Virus record (IMG/VR): IMGVR_UViG_3300033064_001827
Coordinates: 1-23,700 of that record
DNA length: 23,700 bases
Reading direction: 5' to 3' (one strand)
Source: a virus
Under the pieces are notes generated by a model. It searched no databases. It was given only the letters and a program-made list of their open reading frames with translations, and had not been told where the DNA came from. Positions 5,943-15,723 of the stretch are shown one piece after another (position 1 is the stretch's first letter; each line of letters starts with the position of its first letter). A program made the translations under genes and the position numbers.

Positions 5943-6868
5943 TGGCAGATATAGTAGATAACTCAATAGCAAAAGCTAGAGAAGCGCAGCAAAAATTTGA
6001 ACAAGCAAAAGCTAAATTTGAAGAAGCTAAAGTAAAGGTAGAAGCAGCAGCAGCAACAGCAAAAGCAGCTCAACAAAAGATAAAGGAAGCTCAAGCAGCA
6101 TTCAAAGCAGTAGGAGGGATAAAAGGAGGAGGAATTGCTGCTATAGTAGCAGTCTTGGTAGGTACTCTAAGAGCGCAGCTAATACTTCGCATACAGACGG
6201 AATTGTTTAAGATATTGAATAAGTTTTTAAATCAATGCCCTAATCCTAAAGATTTACAAAGGATTATAAAAATAAGAAACAATTTACTTAAGAATGTAAA
6301 TAGTTTTCAAAAAAGAGTTGATAAGTTAGCAAAGATAGCACAAACATTGTTAATTACAGTAACAGCAGTTAAACTGCTAATAAAAATAATAACATCAATA
6401 CCAATTCCTACAGCAGTTCCACCAGGAGTGGGTATCCCTGTTAATATTTTAACAAAATATAGCAATACCCTAATAAAACTAAACAAAATACTAGACAGAT
6501 TAGTAGCTGAAGCAGCAGCTATAAATGCTATTATATTAGGAGTTTCTGCAATAATAAAAAACATGAAGCAAAGGCTAGAATCTTTAGACGCTCAAATACA
6601 GGCATGCATAAAAAATCCATCGGAACTATTAGTAGAAACTAGTATAGCAGAATCTAGTTCAAACACAATACCACAAGAAGATTTTTTCTATAAAGGATAT
6701 AGACTAGAGATAGTACAAGATGTAGTTGATTTTAAATTAGCTCCAAAAAGACATGCAATAGCTATAGATAGAGGGGGTACAGTGCGACTATCAGGACCAT
6801 CTTCATTTAGCTCATCAACACAAATACTATTAGATGAATTAAAATTTAGAATAGACCAATTATTATAA
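5942..6868 (+). CDS. Tail structural protein with coiled coil and hydrophobic segments (308 aa)
   Basis: The N-terminal 57 residues are an alanine/lysine/glutamate/glutamine coiled coil. A glycine-flanked hydrophobic stretch (about 60-82) follows, then helical regions with further apolar segments at about 135-168, including a proline-rich break, and at 190-205. The C-terminal part (245-308) looks like a compact domain with YKGYRLEI, RHAIAIDRGG and GPSSFSSS, and ends in an amphipathic helix. The gene lies between the central spike and the wedge genes and is TAATG-coupled to the spike. It may sit in the tail hub or act on the host membrane during DNA entry, as tape-measure-like proteins do. That role is inference; I do not recognise a named family. 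Confidence 0.6.
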   Translation: MADIVDNSIAKAREAQQKFEQAKAKFEEAKVKVEAAAATAKAAQQKIKEAQAAFKAVGGIKGGGIAAIVAVLVGTLRAQLILRIQTELFKILNKFLNQCPNPKDLQRIIKIRNNLLKNVNSFQKRVDKLAKIAQTLLITVTAVKLLIKIITSIPIPTAVPPGVGIPVNILTKYSNTLIKLNKILDRLVAEAAAINAIILGVSAIIKNMKQRLESLDAQIQACIKNPSELLVETSIAESSSNTIPQEDFFYKGYRLEIVQDVVDFKLAPKRHAIAIDRGGTVRLSGPSSFSSSTQILLDELKFRIDQLL

Positions 6869-6885
6869 CATAACTATTTATTAAT
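6868..6885 (+). promoter_or_regulatory. AT-rich leader, possible weak late promoter
   Basis: ACATAACTATTTATTAAT fills the short gap before ATG 6886. It shares the TATTTATTAAT core with the candidate late promoter at 15696-15715 but lacks the full ACATATTTAT. It could be a weak internal promoter or only an A/T-rich translation leader. Confidence 0.25.
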
Positions 6886-7296
6886 ATGAAGTTAGATTTA
6901 TTAAAAAAATTAATAAAAGAAGCAGTAAAAGAAGCAGTTCGTGAGGAATTAAACACAATTTTATCTCAAGACGCAAAACCTGTACAACCACCTAAGCAAA
7001 CTATAACAAAGTACCAAAACTATAAACCTACAGTAGCAAGACCAATTCCTACAGGAGATCCAATTGCTGATTTAATGAATGAGACAAAGTACTCTATGAC
7101 TCAAGGAGATTATCAAAGCATGGTAAGTGCAACATCCAACATGGTACAAGCACCAGGTCTAGGAATGAATCCTATAGAAAACTTTAGACAAGGCCCAGAA
7201 CCGGGATTAGATATAACACAGTTTGATTTTATGATGAAAGCAGGAGACGTATACAAAGCATCAGTAGAAAAAGATAGACAAAGATTTGGAGCATAA
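6886..7296 (+). CDS. Small virion-associated protein candidate (136 aa)
   Basis: The first 28 residues are a strongly amphipathic lysine/glutamate helix (LLKKLIKEAVKEAVREEL). The rest is proline-, glutamine- and methionine-rich with little predicted structure and several methionine pairs. There is no membrane segment. It is TAATG-coupled to the gp25 gene, so it belongs to the baseplate operon. The helix plus disordered tail could be a scaffold, adaptor or assembly chaperone. I do not recognise a family. Confidence 0.65.
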   Translation: MKLDLLKKLIKEAVKEAVREELNTILSQDAKPVQPPKQTITKYQNYKPTVARPIPTGDPIADLMNETKYSMTQGDYQSMVSATSNMVQAPGLGMNPIENFRQGPEPGLDITQFDFMMKAGDVYKASVEKDRQRFGA

Positions 7297-7706
7297 TGGC
7301 ATTTAATGTACAACAAATAAACCCGTTAGATTTACAGCCTAGAAAAGCAATTGGGGTGAGTTTGCCATTTTCTGCTAAGGCTGTGTTTAACTCTACCTAT
7401 ACAACAAAAGATGCCTTAAAGTCTAATATTATTAACTATTTTTTAACTGAAAAAGGCGAAAGGTTTCTTAATCCTAATTTTGGTGCAGGGCTTAGGGCAA
7501 TTTTATTTGAGCAAATATCTCAAGATGTAGAAGAGCAAATTAGGTATATAGTGTCGCAAGGACTAGCAGATTGGTTTCCAAATGTAGTAGCAAATGATAT
7601 ACGAATAATAAGCACTCCCGATACAAATACAACTACAGTTTATATAAATTATAGTGTATCACAAACAAATATACAAGACGAACTAGCAATTAATTTTGAA
7701 CAATAA
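7296..7706 (+). CDS. 25: Baseplate wedge protein gp25 (GPW/gp25 family, 136 aa)
   Basis: The family signature is clear: a helix with LKSNIINYFLTEKGERFLNP (41-60), then NFGAGLRAILFE (61-72), a long helix (QDVEEQIRYIVSQGLADWFP) and a C-terminal beta hairpin. T4 gp25 is 132 residues, so this is full length. The protein joins the wedge to the tail sheath, where its core resembles a sheath handshake domain, and nucleates sheath assembly. It is directly upstream of gp6 with a TAATG overlap, matching the conserved wedge gene order of contractile tails. Confidence 0.9.
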   Translation: MAFNVQQINPLDLQPRKAIGVSLPFSAKAVFNSTYTTKDALKSNIINYFLTEKGERFLNPNFGAGLRAILFEQISQDVEEQIRYIVSQGLADWFPNVVANDIRIISTPDTNTTTVYINYSVSQTNIQDELAINFEQ

Positions 7707-9508
7707 TGGCTCAAGATAGAGATATAAAATACGTAAATAAAGACTTTGGAGACTTTAAGAATCAGTTAATAGAGTACGCTAAAAACTACTTTCCGGACGC
7801 CTACAACGACTTCTCACCTACATCACCAGGTATGATGTTTATAGAAATGGCGGCCTATGTAGGAGACGTATTATCATTTTATCAAGATACACAACTCCAA
7901 GAGACTTACATACAACATGCCAAGAATCCAGCAAACCTATTTAACTTAGCATACATGATGGGGTATCGTCCAAAAATATCAACTCCTTCAGAGGTTGATA
8001 TAGAAGTATCTCATGTAGTAGGAGCTTTAGATGGTAATCCAGACTTAACACAAGCACTACAGATCCCAGCAAACACACAACTAAAATCTACATCAGCAGG
8101 AAATGTTAATTTTGTTACAAACAAACCTATCGACTTTACCTTCTCAGGCCCATACGACAATACACAAGTAACAGTAGAATCACTTAATAACTTAGGAAAT
8201 CCTAATCAATTTAGATTAACCAAAACAGTAAAAGCTACATCAGGAGAAATTAAAACTATTACACAAGCAATTACTTCTGTAGAGAAGTTTAAAACAATAA
8301 CTATTGATGATACCAGTATAATAGGCATTCAGTCGGTAAGAGATAGTAATGATAATTTATGGTACGAAGTTCCGTTCTTAGGACAGGACACAGTATTTGT
8401 TGACAATACAAATAACAGTACAGATGAACAAGTTGTACCATACAGCTTAACACTACAAAGAGTTTCTAGAAGATTCGTAACGAGATTTACCTCTACAGGC
8501 CAATTACAAATTCAATTTGGAGCAGGTATGGCAGGACAAGATGATTCAATAATAACACCAGACCCAGCAAATGTAGGATTTGGCTCAAATCAAGGAATCT
8601 CTAGAATTGATTACGCTTTTGATCCATCAAATTTCTTATCAACAAAAGCATATGGACTTGCACCTTCAAACACAACACTAACAATTAAGTACTTAGTAGG
8701 TGGAGGAGTAGCAGCAAATGTTCCTGCAAATACAATAACTACTAGAGTTAGCCCTATTACAGATCCAACAAACTCACTTACATTTAACAATCCATTAGCA
8801 GCTGCTGGAGGAAGAGATGGAGATACTATTGACGAATTAAGAGAGAACTCATTAAGATCGTTTAACGAACAAGGAAGAGCAGTAACCCTTCAGGATTACA
8901 CCGTTAGATCGTTATCAATGGATTCTAAATACGGATCAATTGCAAAAGTATATATAACACAAGATCAACTAACAAATTCAAACAATAGTACAGATAGTAT
9001 AATTGATAGTAATCCACTATCACTATCTCTATACACTTTAGCATATAACAATAACAAGAACTTAGTAACAGCAACAACTACACTAAAAAGTAACTTAAAA
9101 GTATATCTTTCAGAGTATATGGTACTAACAGATGCTATTAACATTAAAGATGCTTTTGTAGTAACTATTGGAGTTAATTTCGATATAATAGTAAAGCCAA
9201 ACTTCTCAGGAAGAGACGTACTACTTGCATGTACAAATAGACTAAAAGATTATTTTGATATAACAAAGTGGAATATAAATCAACCAATTAATCTTTCGAG
9301 TATCTATACACTACTTGATCAAGAAAAGGGAGTGCAGACAGTGCAAAAAGTTGAAGTAGTAAATAATGTAGGTGGAGTATATTCACAATATGCATATGAC
9401 ATAGTAGGAGCAACTAGAAACAACATAGTATACCCTTCTTACGATCCATGTATATTTGAAGTAAAATTCCCAGACACAGATATTAAAGGAAGAATAACAA
9501 CACTATAA
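7706..9508 (+). CDS. 6: Baseplate wedge protein gp6 (baseplate J-like, 600 aa)
   Basis: The N-terminus shows the typical wedge signature: YVNKDFGDFKNQLIEYAKN, then FSPTSPGMMFIEMAAYVGDV at about 36-55 and FYQDTQLQET. The middle contains the J-like segment GGRDGDTIDELRE (about 368-380) followed by GRAVTLQDYTVRSL, and the C-terminus has the usual alpha/beta arm. T4 gp6 is 660 residues, so this is close to full length. It forms the dimeric ring that ties the six wedges around the hub and transmits the conformational switch for contraction. It is TAATG-coupled to gp25 and one base before the next gene. Confidence 0.9.
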   Translation: MAQDRDIKYVNKDFGDFKNQLIEYAKNYFPDAYNDFSPTSPGMMFIEMAAYVGDVLSFYQDTQLQETYIQHAKNPANLFNLAYMMGYRPKISTPSEVDIEVSHVVGALDGNPDLTQALQIPANTQLKSTSAGNVNFVTNKPIDFTFSGPYDNTQVTVESLNNLGNPNQFRLTKTVKATSGEIKTITQAITSVEKFKTITIDDTSIIGIQSVRDSNDNLWYEVPFLGQDTVFVDNTNNSTDEQVVPYSLTLQRVSRRFVTRFTSTGQLQIQFGAGMAGQDDSIITPDPANVGFGSNQGISRIDYAFDPSNFLSTKAYGLAPSNTTLTIKYLVGGGVAANVPANTITTRVSPITDPTNSLTFNNPLAAAGGRDGDTIDELRENSLRSFNEQGRAVTLQDYTVRSLSMDSKYGSIAKVYITQDQLTNSNNSTDSIIDSNPLSLSLYTLAYNNNKNLVTATTTLKSNLKVYLSEYMVLTDAINIKDAFVVTIGVNFDIIVKPNFSGRDVLLACTNRLKDYFDITKWNINQPINLSSIYTLLDQEKGVQTVQKVEVVNNVGGVYSQYAYDIVGATRNNIVYPSYDPCIFEVKFPDTDIKGRITTL

Positions 9509-9509
9509 A

Positions 9510-10622
9510 ATGGCAGTATACAGAATATTTCCTGAAAAGGATGCGTTTATATCATCAGAAGTACCAACAGGAAATGCTGGTAAGGATGAAATAATTGAGA
9601 TAGGAGGGTACTCAGATATTACAGGTATAGGGGAAACTAACCGCTTACTGATTCAATACACAACCTCAGAAATCCAAGATGTAATTGCAAATAAAATAGG
9701 TCAAGCAAATTATAGTGCTAGTATAAACCTATACCTAGCAGATGCATACCAAATACCAGTTGAATACACTCTATACGCATACCCAGTATATGGATCATGG
9801 AATAGTGGTGTAGGAAAGTTTGGGGATATTCCAACAAATACTACAGGAGTTTCTTGGATAAATAAACAAGCAGGAGAAGCATCTCCTTGGATAACAACAG
9901 GATTTGCAGTAAATACAACAGGATCGTACAAGTCTGGATCAACTCCAGGAGGAGGAAATTGGTATACAGGATCAGCAGGTATTAATTTAGAATTTACCCA
10001 ATCACATGTACTAAACTCAACCAACGATGTTAATATAAATGTAACAAAAGCTATACAACTGTTTAATAGCGCTACGTTAGTTAATAACGGGTTTATTGTA
10101 AAACTACCAGACAATCTCGAGTACAACACTACAGCCTCTATTCGACTTAAATATTATGGCGTAGATACCAATACAATCTACCCACCATTCTTACAATTTA
10201 AATGGGATGATAGTGCATATAGTACAGGATCTCTTTCCGTACTATCAAACAGCACTTCAATTATTAATCTAACTAATAATAAAGGAAAATATACAGACGT
10301 AGGAAAACAGAGATTTAGAATGTCAGCAAGACCTAAATACCCGGTAAGGTCTTTTACAACATCATCAGCATTCTTAACAAACTATGCACTACCTTCAGCT
10401 TCGTACTGGGGATTGAGAGATGAAAATACGGAAGAGATGGTTGTAGATTTTGATACACAATTTACAAAAATAAGCTGTGATTCAAACGGAGCATTTTTTG
10501 ATGTATATATGGATGGGTTGCAACCTGAGAGATATTATCGTATATTAGTAAAGACGACTTTAGATGGAAGCACTACGGTAGTAGATAACCAGAATATATT
10601 TAAAGTAGTAAGAAATGGCTAA
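9510..10622 (+). CDS. Beta-rich baseplate structural protein (370 aa)
   Basis: The sequence is almost entirely beta-rich and rich in threonine, serine, asparagine and tyrosine, with no membrane segment. Residues 4-50 (YRIFPEKDAFISSE then ETNRLLIQY) resemble the opening of DNRLRE-type beta-sandwich domains. A glycine-rich loop lies at about 145-157 (GSTPGGGNWYTGSAG). The C-terminal 90 residues look like a second sandwich domain ending in YYRILVKTTLDGS. Position right after gp6 suggests a wedge or periphery protein, in the place of T4 gp7 or gp8, though I see no clear similarity to either. It starts one base after gp6 and overlaps the next gene by eight bases. Confidence 0.65.
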   Translation: MAVYRIFPEKDAFISSEVPTGNAGKDEIIEIGGYSDITGIGETNRLLIQYTTSEIQDVIANKIGQANYSASINLYLADAYQIPVEYTLYAYPVYGSWNSGVGKFGDIPTNTTGVSWINKQAGEASPWITTGFAVNTTGSYKSGSTPGGGNWYTGSAGINLEFTQSHVLNSTNDVNINVTKAIQLFNSATLVNNGFIVKLPDNLEYNTTASIRLKYYGVDTNTIYPPFLQFKWDDSAYSTGSLSVLSNSTSIINLTNNKGKYTDVGKQRFRMSARPKYPVRSFTTSSAFLTNYALPSASYWGLRDENTEEMVVDFDTQFTKISCDSNGAFFDVYMDGLQPERYYRILVKTTLDGSTTVVDNQNIFKVVRNG

Positions 10623-10953
10623 CGATATTAGTATACAAAAGACAGTTTTTGGTAATGTAGATTTTTTAAAAGTAGTAGATACATCTTTTAAGACATTTAC
10701 ACAACCCGTTCCTGAAGAGGATTTAGATACTTCTGAAGAATTATTTAGACTATACGATAAGCTATACTACTCAATAGATATTGAAGGAGATCAAAACTCT
10801 CACAGATACTTAGTAAACAGAAGCTCAGAGTTGCTTAATTTTGATAAAGTTACTGAAGATATTCAACCACTATTGGATGAGATAGCAGAATTAAGAACAG
10901 AAAATCTTAGCCAAGCTCAGCAAATCTTAGCTCTAGAAACAAACATAATATAG
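10615..10953 (+). CDS. Small structural protein with C-terminal coiled coil (112 aa)
   Basis: The protein is acidic. Residues 1-45 look beta-rich (TVFGNVDFLKVVDTSFKTFT). A tyrosine-rich helical segment follows (LFRLYDKLYYSIDIEGD), and the last 30 residues are a regular coiled coil (LLDEIAELRTENLSQAQQIL). It overlaps the preceding gene by eight bases and abuts the next, so it is tightly bound to the wedge operon. It may be an oligomerisation or adaptor subunit between the wedge and the large protein that follows. I do not recognise a family. Confidence 0.65.
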   Translation: MANDISIQKTVFGNVDFLKVVDTSFKTFTQPVPEEDLDTSEELFRLYDKLYYSIDIEGDQNSHRYLVNRSSELLNFDKVTEDIQPLLDEIAELRTENLSQAQQILALETNII

Positions 10954-13900
10954 ATGGCAGATATAGTTTATACAGTTAATCAAGATTTACCAGAAAACAT
11001 AACAGGTTTTGAACAATACTCTCAAGAAGATAAAGCATTGGTATCTTCGTTTCAGATTAACAGTACGTTTGATCCAACCAAGCATTACTCAGAACTACAC
11101 ATACTATCTTTATCGGATGAGTTATTAGAAAGTACGTACACATACAATTCGTATACTTTATTAGGAAATGCACAATCTGCCGGACAAGCAGGAACATCTA
11201 TATTGACAATAGATCCAATACAAGATAGCAAGGCTTATGGTTACGAAAATGCAGGAATAAAGCTACTATACCACTTTTTAGATGATTTATATAGCGAAGA
11301 TCTTAGCACTGTAGAATTCTATATTAAAAGCATATCACCAGATAGGACAGAACTATCACTTTCAACTTTAAACTTAACACCTGAAGTAGTTGCAACAATA
11401 ACTTCAAACATTAAAGCTAATTTACAAAATCAATCATATTTTACAGGATTTAGATTAAATTTTAAAAATAATGATTTATTTATTGCAACTAATATAGATA
11501 CTTTAGGTACTGATACTGAGCAAGTAGTAGTAGTTAAGTTATACGAACCACTTCCAACTACTTATAGTACGAAAAGCACTTTAAGTATTGTAGATATAGT
11601 GTCGGATTCAGTAGTCTATGAGGTAGACTCACAAACAATAGAAGTACCTGAAGTACCACCAACCTTACGATCTGCTAATTTTAATATTGAAATAGCAGAT
11701 GATAGTGTGATACCTACTCAATATTATAACTACAATGAGCTATTTAGCTATCCAATTAACAATGCAAATAGTGAAATATTTTCAACGGTTAATGAAAAAG
11801 GAATAAGCATTAATGTAGATTATTCGGACTTTAACGACTTCGTACACTTCTCATCAGCACAAGAAAGATTATTAAACTTTAAATATAAACTAGATTTAGT
11901 AGCAAGCTACTCATCGAGTATATCCGAAAACTCCAATGCAACTATAGGGCTTGAAGGAGTATTAGGAACTACAACTTATTATGAAGGATTAATAACTGGC
12001 ATTGTAAGTAACTTTGATCACTACGAGAGATTTTTATACTACGAATCTGGAAGTAGCTGTTGGCCAAAAAGCAATACAACCAAGCCACACATAAACAAAC
12101 CAAGTAGTAATTCTGAATCAATAACTTGGTACACGGGCCAAATTAGCAAAGCAATTGAGTACGACTTAGCAAATAATAGCTCACTCGCTTACAGTATTCC
12201 AACATACCTAAGAGATGATACGAATAATGAAAATTATTTAACATTTGTTTATATGATAGGTCAGCATTTTGATAACCTATGGCTATATTCAAAAGCAGTA
12301 ACAGATAAATATGATGCTGATAATAGAATTAATTACGGTATTTCAAAAGACTTAGTAGCAGAAGCTCTAAGAAACTTTGGAGTAAAACTATATACTTCCA
12401 ACAAATCAGTAGAGGATTTATTTACCACATTTATCGGACAAGCATATCAATCAGGTAGTGAGAAAATTAGTACATATATAACAGGATCATTAACAGGTTC
12501 TAACACTCCTATTCAACCAACTTCGTACGACAATTATCAAAAAGAAATACAAAAACGTATATACCACAATCTTCCTTTACTTTTAAAATCAAAAGGAACA
12601 GAGAGAGGATTAAGAGCTTTAATTAACTGTTATGGTATACCAGCAAACACTTTAGATATAAAGTTGTATGGAGGAACTAACCAAACAAATTTACCATTTT
12701 TTGCAAATACACAATACGTTACAAGTTCATTAGATAAAATAAGATTAGATAATACAGGAAGCGTTATAGATGGAAATACTTTATCCAATTTTACGTCAAT
12801 AGCAAAAGTAGATCAAAAGTACACAAACGATTTACATACTATTGAAGTAGGATTCTCTCCTACAGATAATATCGACCAGTATATCATATCACAATCGTCA
12901 GCTACTTTTAATATTGACCAGTACTTAGGAGATCCTACCAACATAACCTCAGGAAGTTACTCAGGACTAGACACAGCAGCACAACAAATTTTACAATCAC
13001 TAGAGCAGTACGACTTGCAAGATTATGTAAGATTAATTAAGTTTTTTGATAATACAATCTTTAAAACTATAAAAGACTTTATACCAGCTAGAGCAGTAGC
13101 AACTACAGGAGTTATTATTAAACCAAATCTACTTAATAGATCAAAAGCAAAATCAGTAGCAGTTTCTGCAACACAACCAGAATATACAGCATCAATTGAT
13201 ACAGCATTTATATCAGGATCAGATGGAGGAGCTTTTGAATCTACTACAGCAATTGGTGGCCACTACGATACTTCTTGGATAAATTTTATACAAACTCCAC
13301 AAGGACTAGGGCAAGATACTAGGAACCAAGGTACAAGGCTACCCGAATATACAGGAGAATTAGGTCAATCAAATATTACCGTTTCTACAGTTAATTTAAA
13401 CATTAACAATTCATTTAAAATACAAAATCCAATACCTATTGCCAATCAACAGGTGCGATTAATTAAAGATTTTCCATCAAACATTTGTGGAATTACACCA
13501 AATTATGGAACTTTCATAGTTACAAGAGACGATACTGCTCCATTTACATATAACAACTATAGCATTAGGCAGAGATTTAGCATACCCGGAGATGCTACAG
13601 CTACATATCAAATATACTCAGGCTCAGAAACACCAGTAATTATTACATCAACTGCAAGTACATACGATTTTAATAAAAACTACACAACCTACATAGTAAG
13701 TGCATCTAAACCTACACCTGCAGGATGTACAGGTTCAGCAAAATTTAAAACTGAATTCTGCGACATAGTACGACTTAGTAATCCTAGTACAGTACAATAC
13801 GATACACAAGTACAACTTAATACATTTTTTACTACAGGATCAAATACAAATACACAGTACTACACAGTGATAAACAACATAGAAAGTCCAATTAATACCC

Positions 13901-14400
13901 CATACAACTTTACCCAAAGCATAGGAACATCTCTTCAGGTAAGACTTAAAGACAATAGCATTGCTTCTTGTCAGCAACAGACAACTAACATTGTAATAGT
14001 AAGCCAACCAACACCAAATGGAACAACCCTATCCGGAAATTTTGTAAATCAGTATGGAGAATTTGAACTACAAAGCATTGATGCAGTAGCTGAAGCAACT
14101 ATGACACTAGGAGCATCAGGAAACTTTGGAACTTTAAATCTGTCACTATACGTTAATGAAAATCCTGACAGAGCTCAAGCATATTACAGAATATACTCAG
14201 GAGGAACACTACTATACACATTAACTCCTATACTAAGATCTAATGGTACACCAAGCGTCACAGCAGCTTACCTAGACCTTAATACACTAAACGGACTAGT
14301 AGCAGAAGAGGAATACACCATACAGTTAAGCATTGTAGCTACCTACATGAAGTCATTTATTGCGCCGACTGCTATAGTATCAATAGGACCATCTATATAA
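10954..14400 (+). CDS. Large baseplate wedge protein, gp7/gpI-like candidate (1148 aa)
   Basis: The central part has features of the tail protein I family: QHFDNLWLYSKAVTDKYD (about 437-454), GISKDLVAEALRNFGVKL, then KRIYHNLPLLLKSKGTERGL with KGT at 547-549 and RALINCYGIP. In contractile tails the gpI counterpart in T4 is gp7 (1032 aa), encoded next to gp6, and length and position fit. Residues 1-420 are beta-rich with acidic patches. From about 790 to the end, one or more Ig-like beta domains with paired cysteines (GCTGSAKFKTEFC) appear. These could be arms or decoration. The gpI link is from motif and order only. Confidence 0.6.
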   Translation: MADIVYTVNQDLPENITGFEQYSQEDKALVSSFQINSTFDPTKHYSELHILSLSDELLESTYTYNSYTLLGNAQSAGQAGTSILTIDPIQDSKAYGYENAGIKLLYHFLDDLYSEDLSTVEFYIKSISPDRTELSLSTLNLTPEVVATITSNIKANLQNQSYFTGFRLNFKNNDLFIATNIDTLGTDTEQVVVVKLYEPLPTTYSTKSTLSIVDIVSDSVVYEVDSQTIEVPEVPPTLRSANFNIEIADDSVIPTQYYNYNELFSYPINNANSEIFSTVNEKGISINVDYSDFNDFVHFSSAQERLLNFKYKLDLVASYSSSISENSNATIGLEGVLGTTTYYEGLITGIVSNFDHYERFLYYESGSSCWPKSNTTKPHINKPSSNSESITWYTGQISKAIEYDLANNSSLAYSIPTYLRDDTNNENYLTFVYMIGQHFDNLWLYSKAVTDKYDADNRINYGISKDLVAEALRNFGVKLYTSNKSVEDLFTTFIGQAYQSGSEKISTYITGSLTGSNTPIQPTSYDNYQKEIQKRIYHNLPLLLKSKGTERGLRALINCYGIPANTLDIKLYGGTNQTNLPFFANTQYVTSSLDKIRLDNTGSVIDGNTLSNFTSIAKVDQKYTNDLHTIEVGFSPTDNIDQYIISQSSATFNIDQYLGDPTNITSGSYSGLDTAAQQILQSLEQYDLQDYVRLIKFFDNTIFKTIKDFIPARAVATTGVIIKPNLLNRSKAKSVAVSATQPEYTASIDTAFISGSDGGAFESTTAIGGHYDTSWINFIQTPQGLGQDTRNQGTRLPEYTGELGQSNITVSTVNLNINNSFKIQNPIPIANQQVRLIKDFPSNICGITPNYGTFIVTRDDTAPFTYNNYSIRQRFSIPGDATATYQIYSGSETPVIITSTASTYDFNKNYTTYIVSASKPTPAGCTGSAKFKTEFCDIVRLSNPSTVQYDTQVQLNTFFTTGSNTNTQYYTVINNIESPINTPYNFTQSIGTSLQVRLKDNSIASCQQQTTNIVIVSQPTPNGTTLSGNFVNQYGEFELQSIDAVAEATMTLGASGNFGTLNLSLYVNENPDRAQAYYRIYSGGTLLYTLTPILRSNGTPSVTAAYLDLNTLNGLVAEEEYTIQLSIVATYMKSFIAPTAIVSIGPSI

Positions 14401-14412
14401 CCATAACCAACC

Positions 14413-15666
14413 ATGACTATTTCAGACTTTAAATTCTTACTATCAGATACGTTATCAGAGAGCTACATAGGAGGTGCAGGAACACAGGTTATAGCACTAT
14501 TTAACACCTCATCACTAGGAACCACTATAGACGCAATAGCACTACAAGTAGATAATACAACTACACTAACAACTTTAGAACAAGCAATCACAGTAACCCT
14601 GAAGCTACCAGCATCAGGTTCAGTAATTAGTATAGCAGTTACAGATTCGCTATTGCCTTATAGACTAATAAACAAAAGTGTTGTACAGCAATACTTTGTA
14701 TATGAAATATATCCTGAAAATCAACGACCAGTAATCATTAATCCAACAACAGGATCAGCCACTGGATACGAAGAGTACATTACAGAGTTAATACTAGAAC
14801 CTACATCGACACAAGAGAGTTTTAGTACAAGTGCCTATAACATTCTTATAGGAGATGTACAACAAAGTAGGCAATCAATCTATGCATATAAATTAGACAA
14901 AATAGCGTTAGTAGGAACAGGTTCAAATCCAAGAAACCTACCAAGCATATTAACAGATACTGCACAGCCTGCAGACATACAAGACAGTAGCTACTTGAGC
15001 AGGACTTGGATAAATCCTAGGTATGAAGGAAGTACACTAACAACAATAACCAATGGAAATACAGATCCGTTTATATCAGCTACACCTGTTCAAGGAGCGT
15101 TTTATGAGAAAGGCGTATTAGATAGTTTTATAGTAAGCGAACAGCAAGCAAACACAGTAAAGTATGAAGAGTTCTTCTATAATGGAATAGGCACAGTACC
15201 AGACTACGCTCTCATCGACACAAACTGGACCTTTGTATCGTCAGACAACAGTGGGTTTAATCAAAACACAACACAAGTAGTATTAACAATAGGCTCAGAT
15301 ATATTAAAAAATCCAATAGGCATAACAGATATTTTACGAGTAAGTGGATCAATATCAGGAATATCTACAGAGATCTTAAGTGTAACACCTCCTACAACAA
15401 ATACAAACTACTATCCGTTTGAGAACATAGGCACTACTACTGGAACACTTAACATAGTGAGAGGGTACAGTGGAACACCTAGAACAGGTTCATTTAATGA
15501 TAACTCTCGTATCTATAAGGTTAATCCAACATACCTATATAGAAGAGCTGGAGCTGGTTTTCTAGCACTAAGAGAAGGTAAGTTTATAACAAACAGATCA
15601 GCAACAATTTTAAATATAGGTTTAAAAGGACAAGTAATAAGTGGTAGTACAACTAACTACTTATAA
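14413..15666 (+). CDS. Tail/baseplate structural protein (417 aa)
   Basis: This is a beta-rich, threonine- and serine-rich protein with no cysteine and no membrane segment. The N-terminal 95 residues look like a beta-sandwich (SVISIAVTDSLLPYRLINKS). A short linker is followed by ALVGTGSNPRNLPS and DSSYLSRTWINPRYEGS (about 168-215), then a second domain ending in a glycine-rich RRAGAGFLALREGKF motif (about 375-390). It lies 12 bases after the large wedge protein and before a candidate late promoter, so it ends that transcript segment. It is probably a baseplate-periphery or fibre-attachment protein. I do not recognise a named family. Confidence 0.6.
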   Translation: MTISDFKFLLSDTLSESYIGGAGTQVIALFNTSSLGTTIDAIALQVDNTTTLTTLEQAITVTLKLPASGSVISIAVTDSLLPYRLINKSVVQQYFVYEIYPENQRPVIINPTTGSATGYEEYITELILEPTSTQESFSTSAYNILIGDVQQSRQSIYAYKLDKIALVGTGSNPRNLPSILTDTAQPADIQDSSYLSRTWINPRYEGSTLTTITNGNTDPFISATPVQGAFYEKGVLDSFIVSEQQANTVKYEEFFYNGIGTVPDYALIDTNWTFVSSDNSGFNQNTTQVVLTIGSDILKNPIGITDILRVSGSISGISTEILSVTPPTTNTNYYPFENIGTTTGTLNIVRGYSGTPRTGSFNDNSRIYKVNPTYLYRRAGAGFLALREGKFITNRSATILNIGLKGQVISGSTTNYL

Positions 15667-15695
15667 AAATGGTAAAAAGCAAAAATAGTAACAAG

Positions 15696-15715
15696 ACATA
15701 TTTATTAATAAAAAC
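15696..15715 (+). promoter_or_regulatory. Candidate late promoter, copy 2
   Basis: ACATATTTATTAATAAAAAC lies in the 57-base gap before ATG 15724. The first ten bases are identical to the copies at 4426 and 18409. There is no TTG in the -33 position. The gap is one of the few intergenic spaces in the tail block, which supports a promoter. Confidence 0.5.
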
Positions 15716-15723
15716 AAAGTAAG

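Noticed and set aside
15669-15722. 17-codon frame before the 15724 gene
   Set aside because: It runs through the candidate late promoter and has no separate support.
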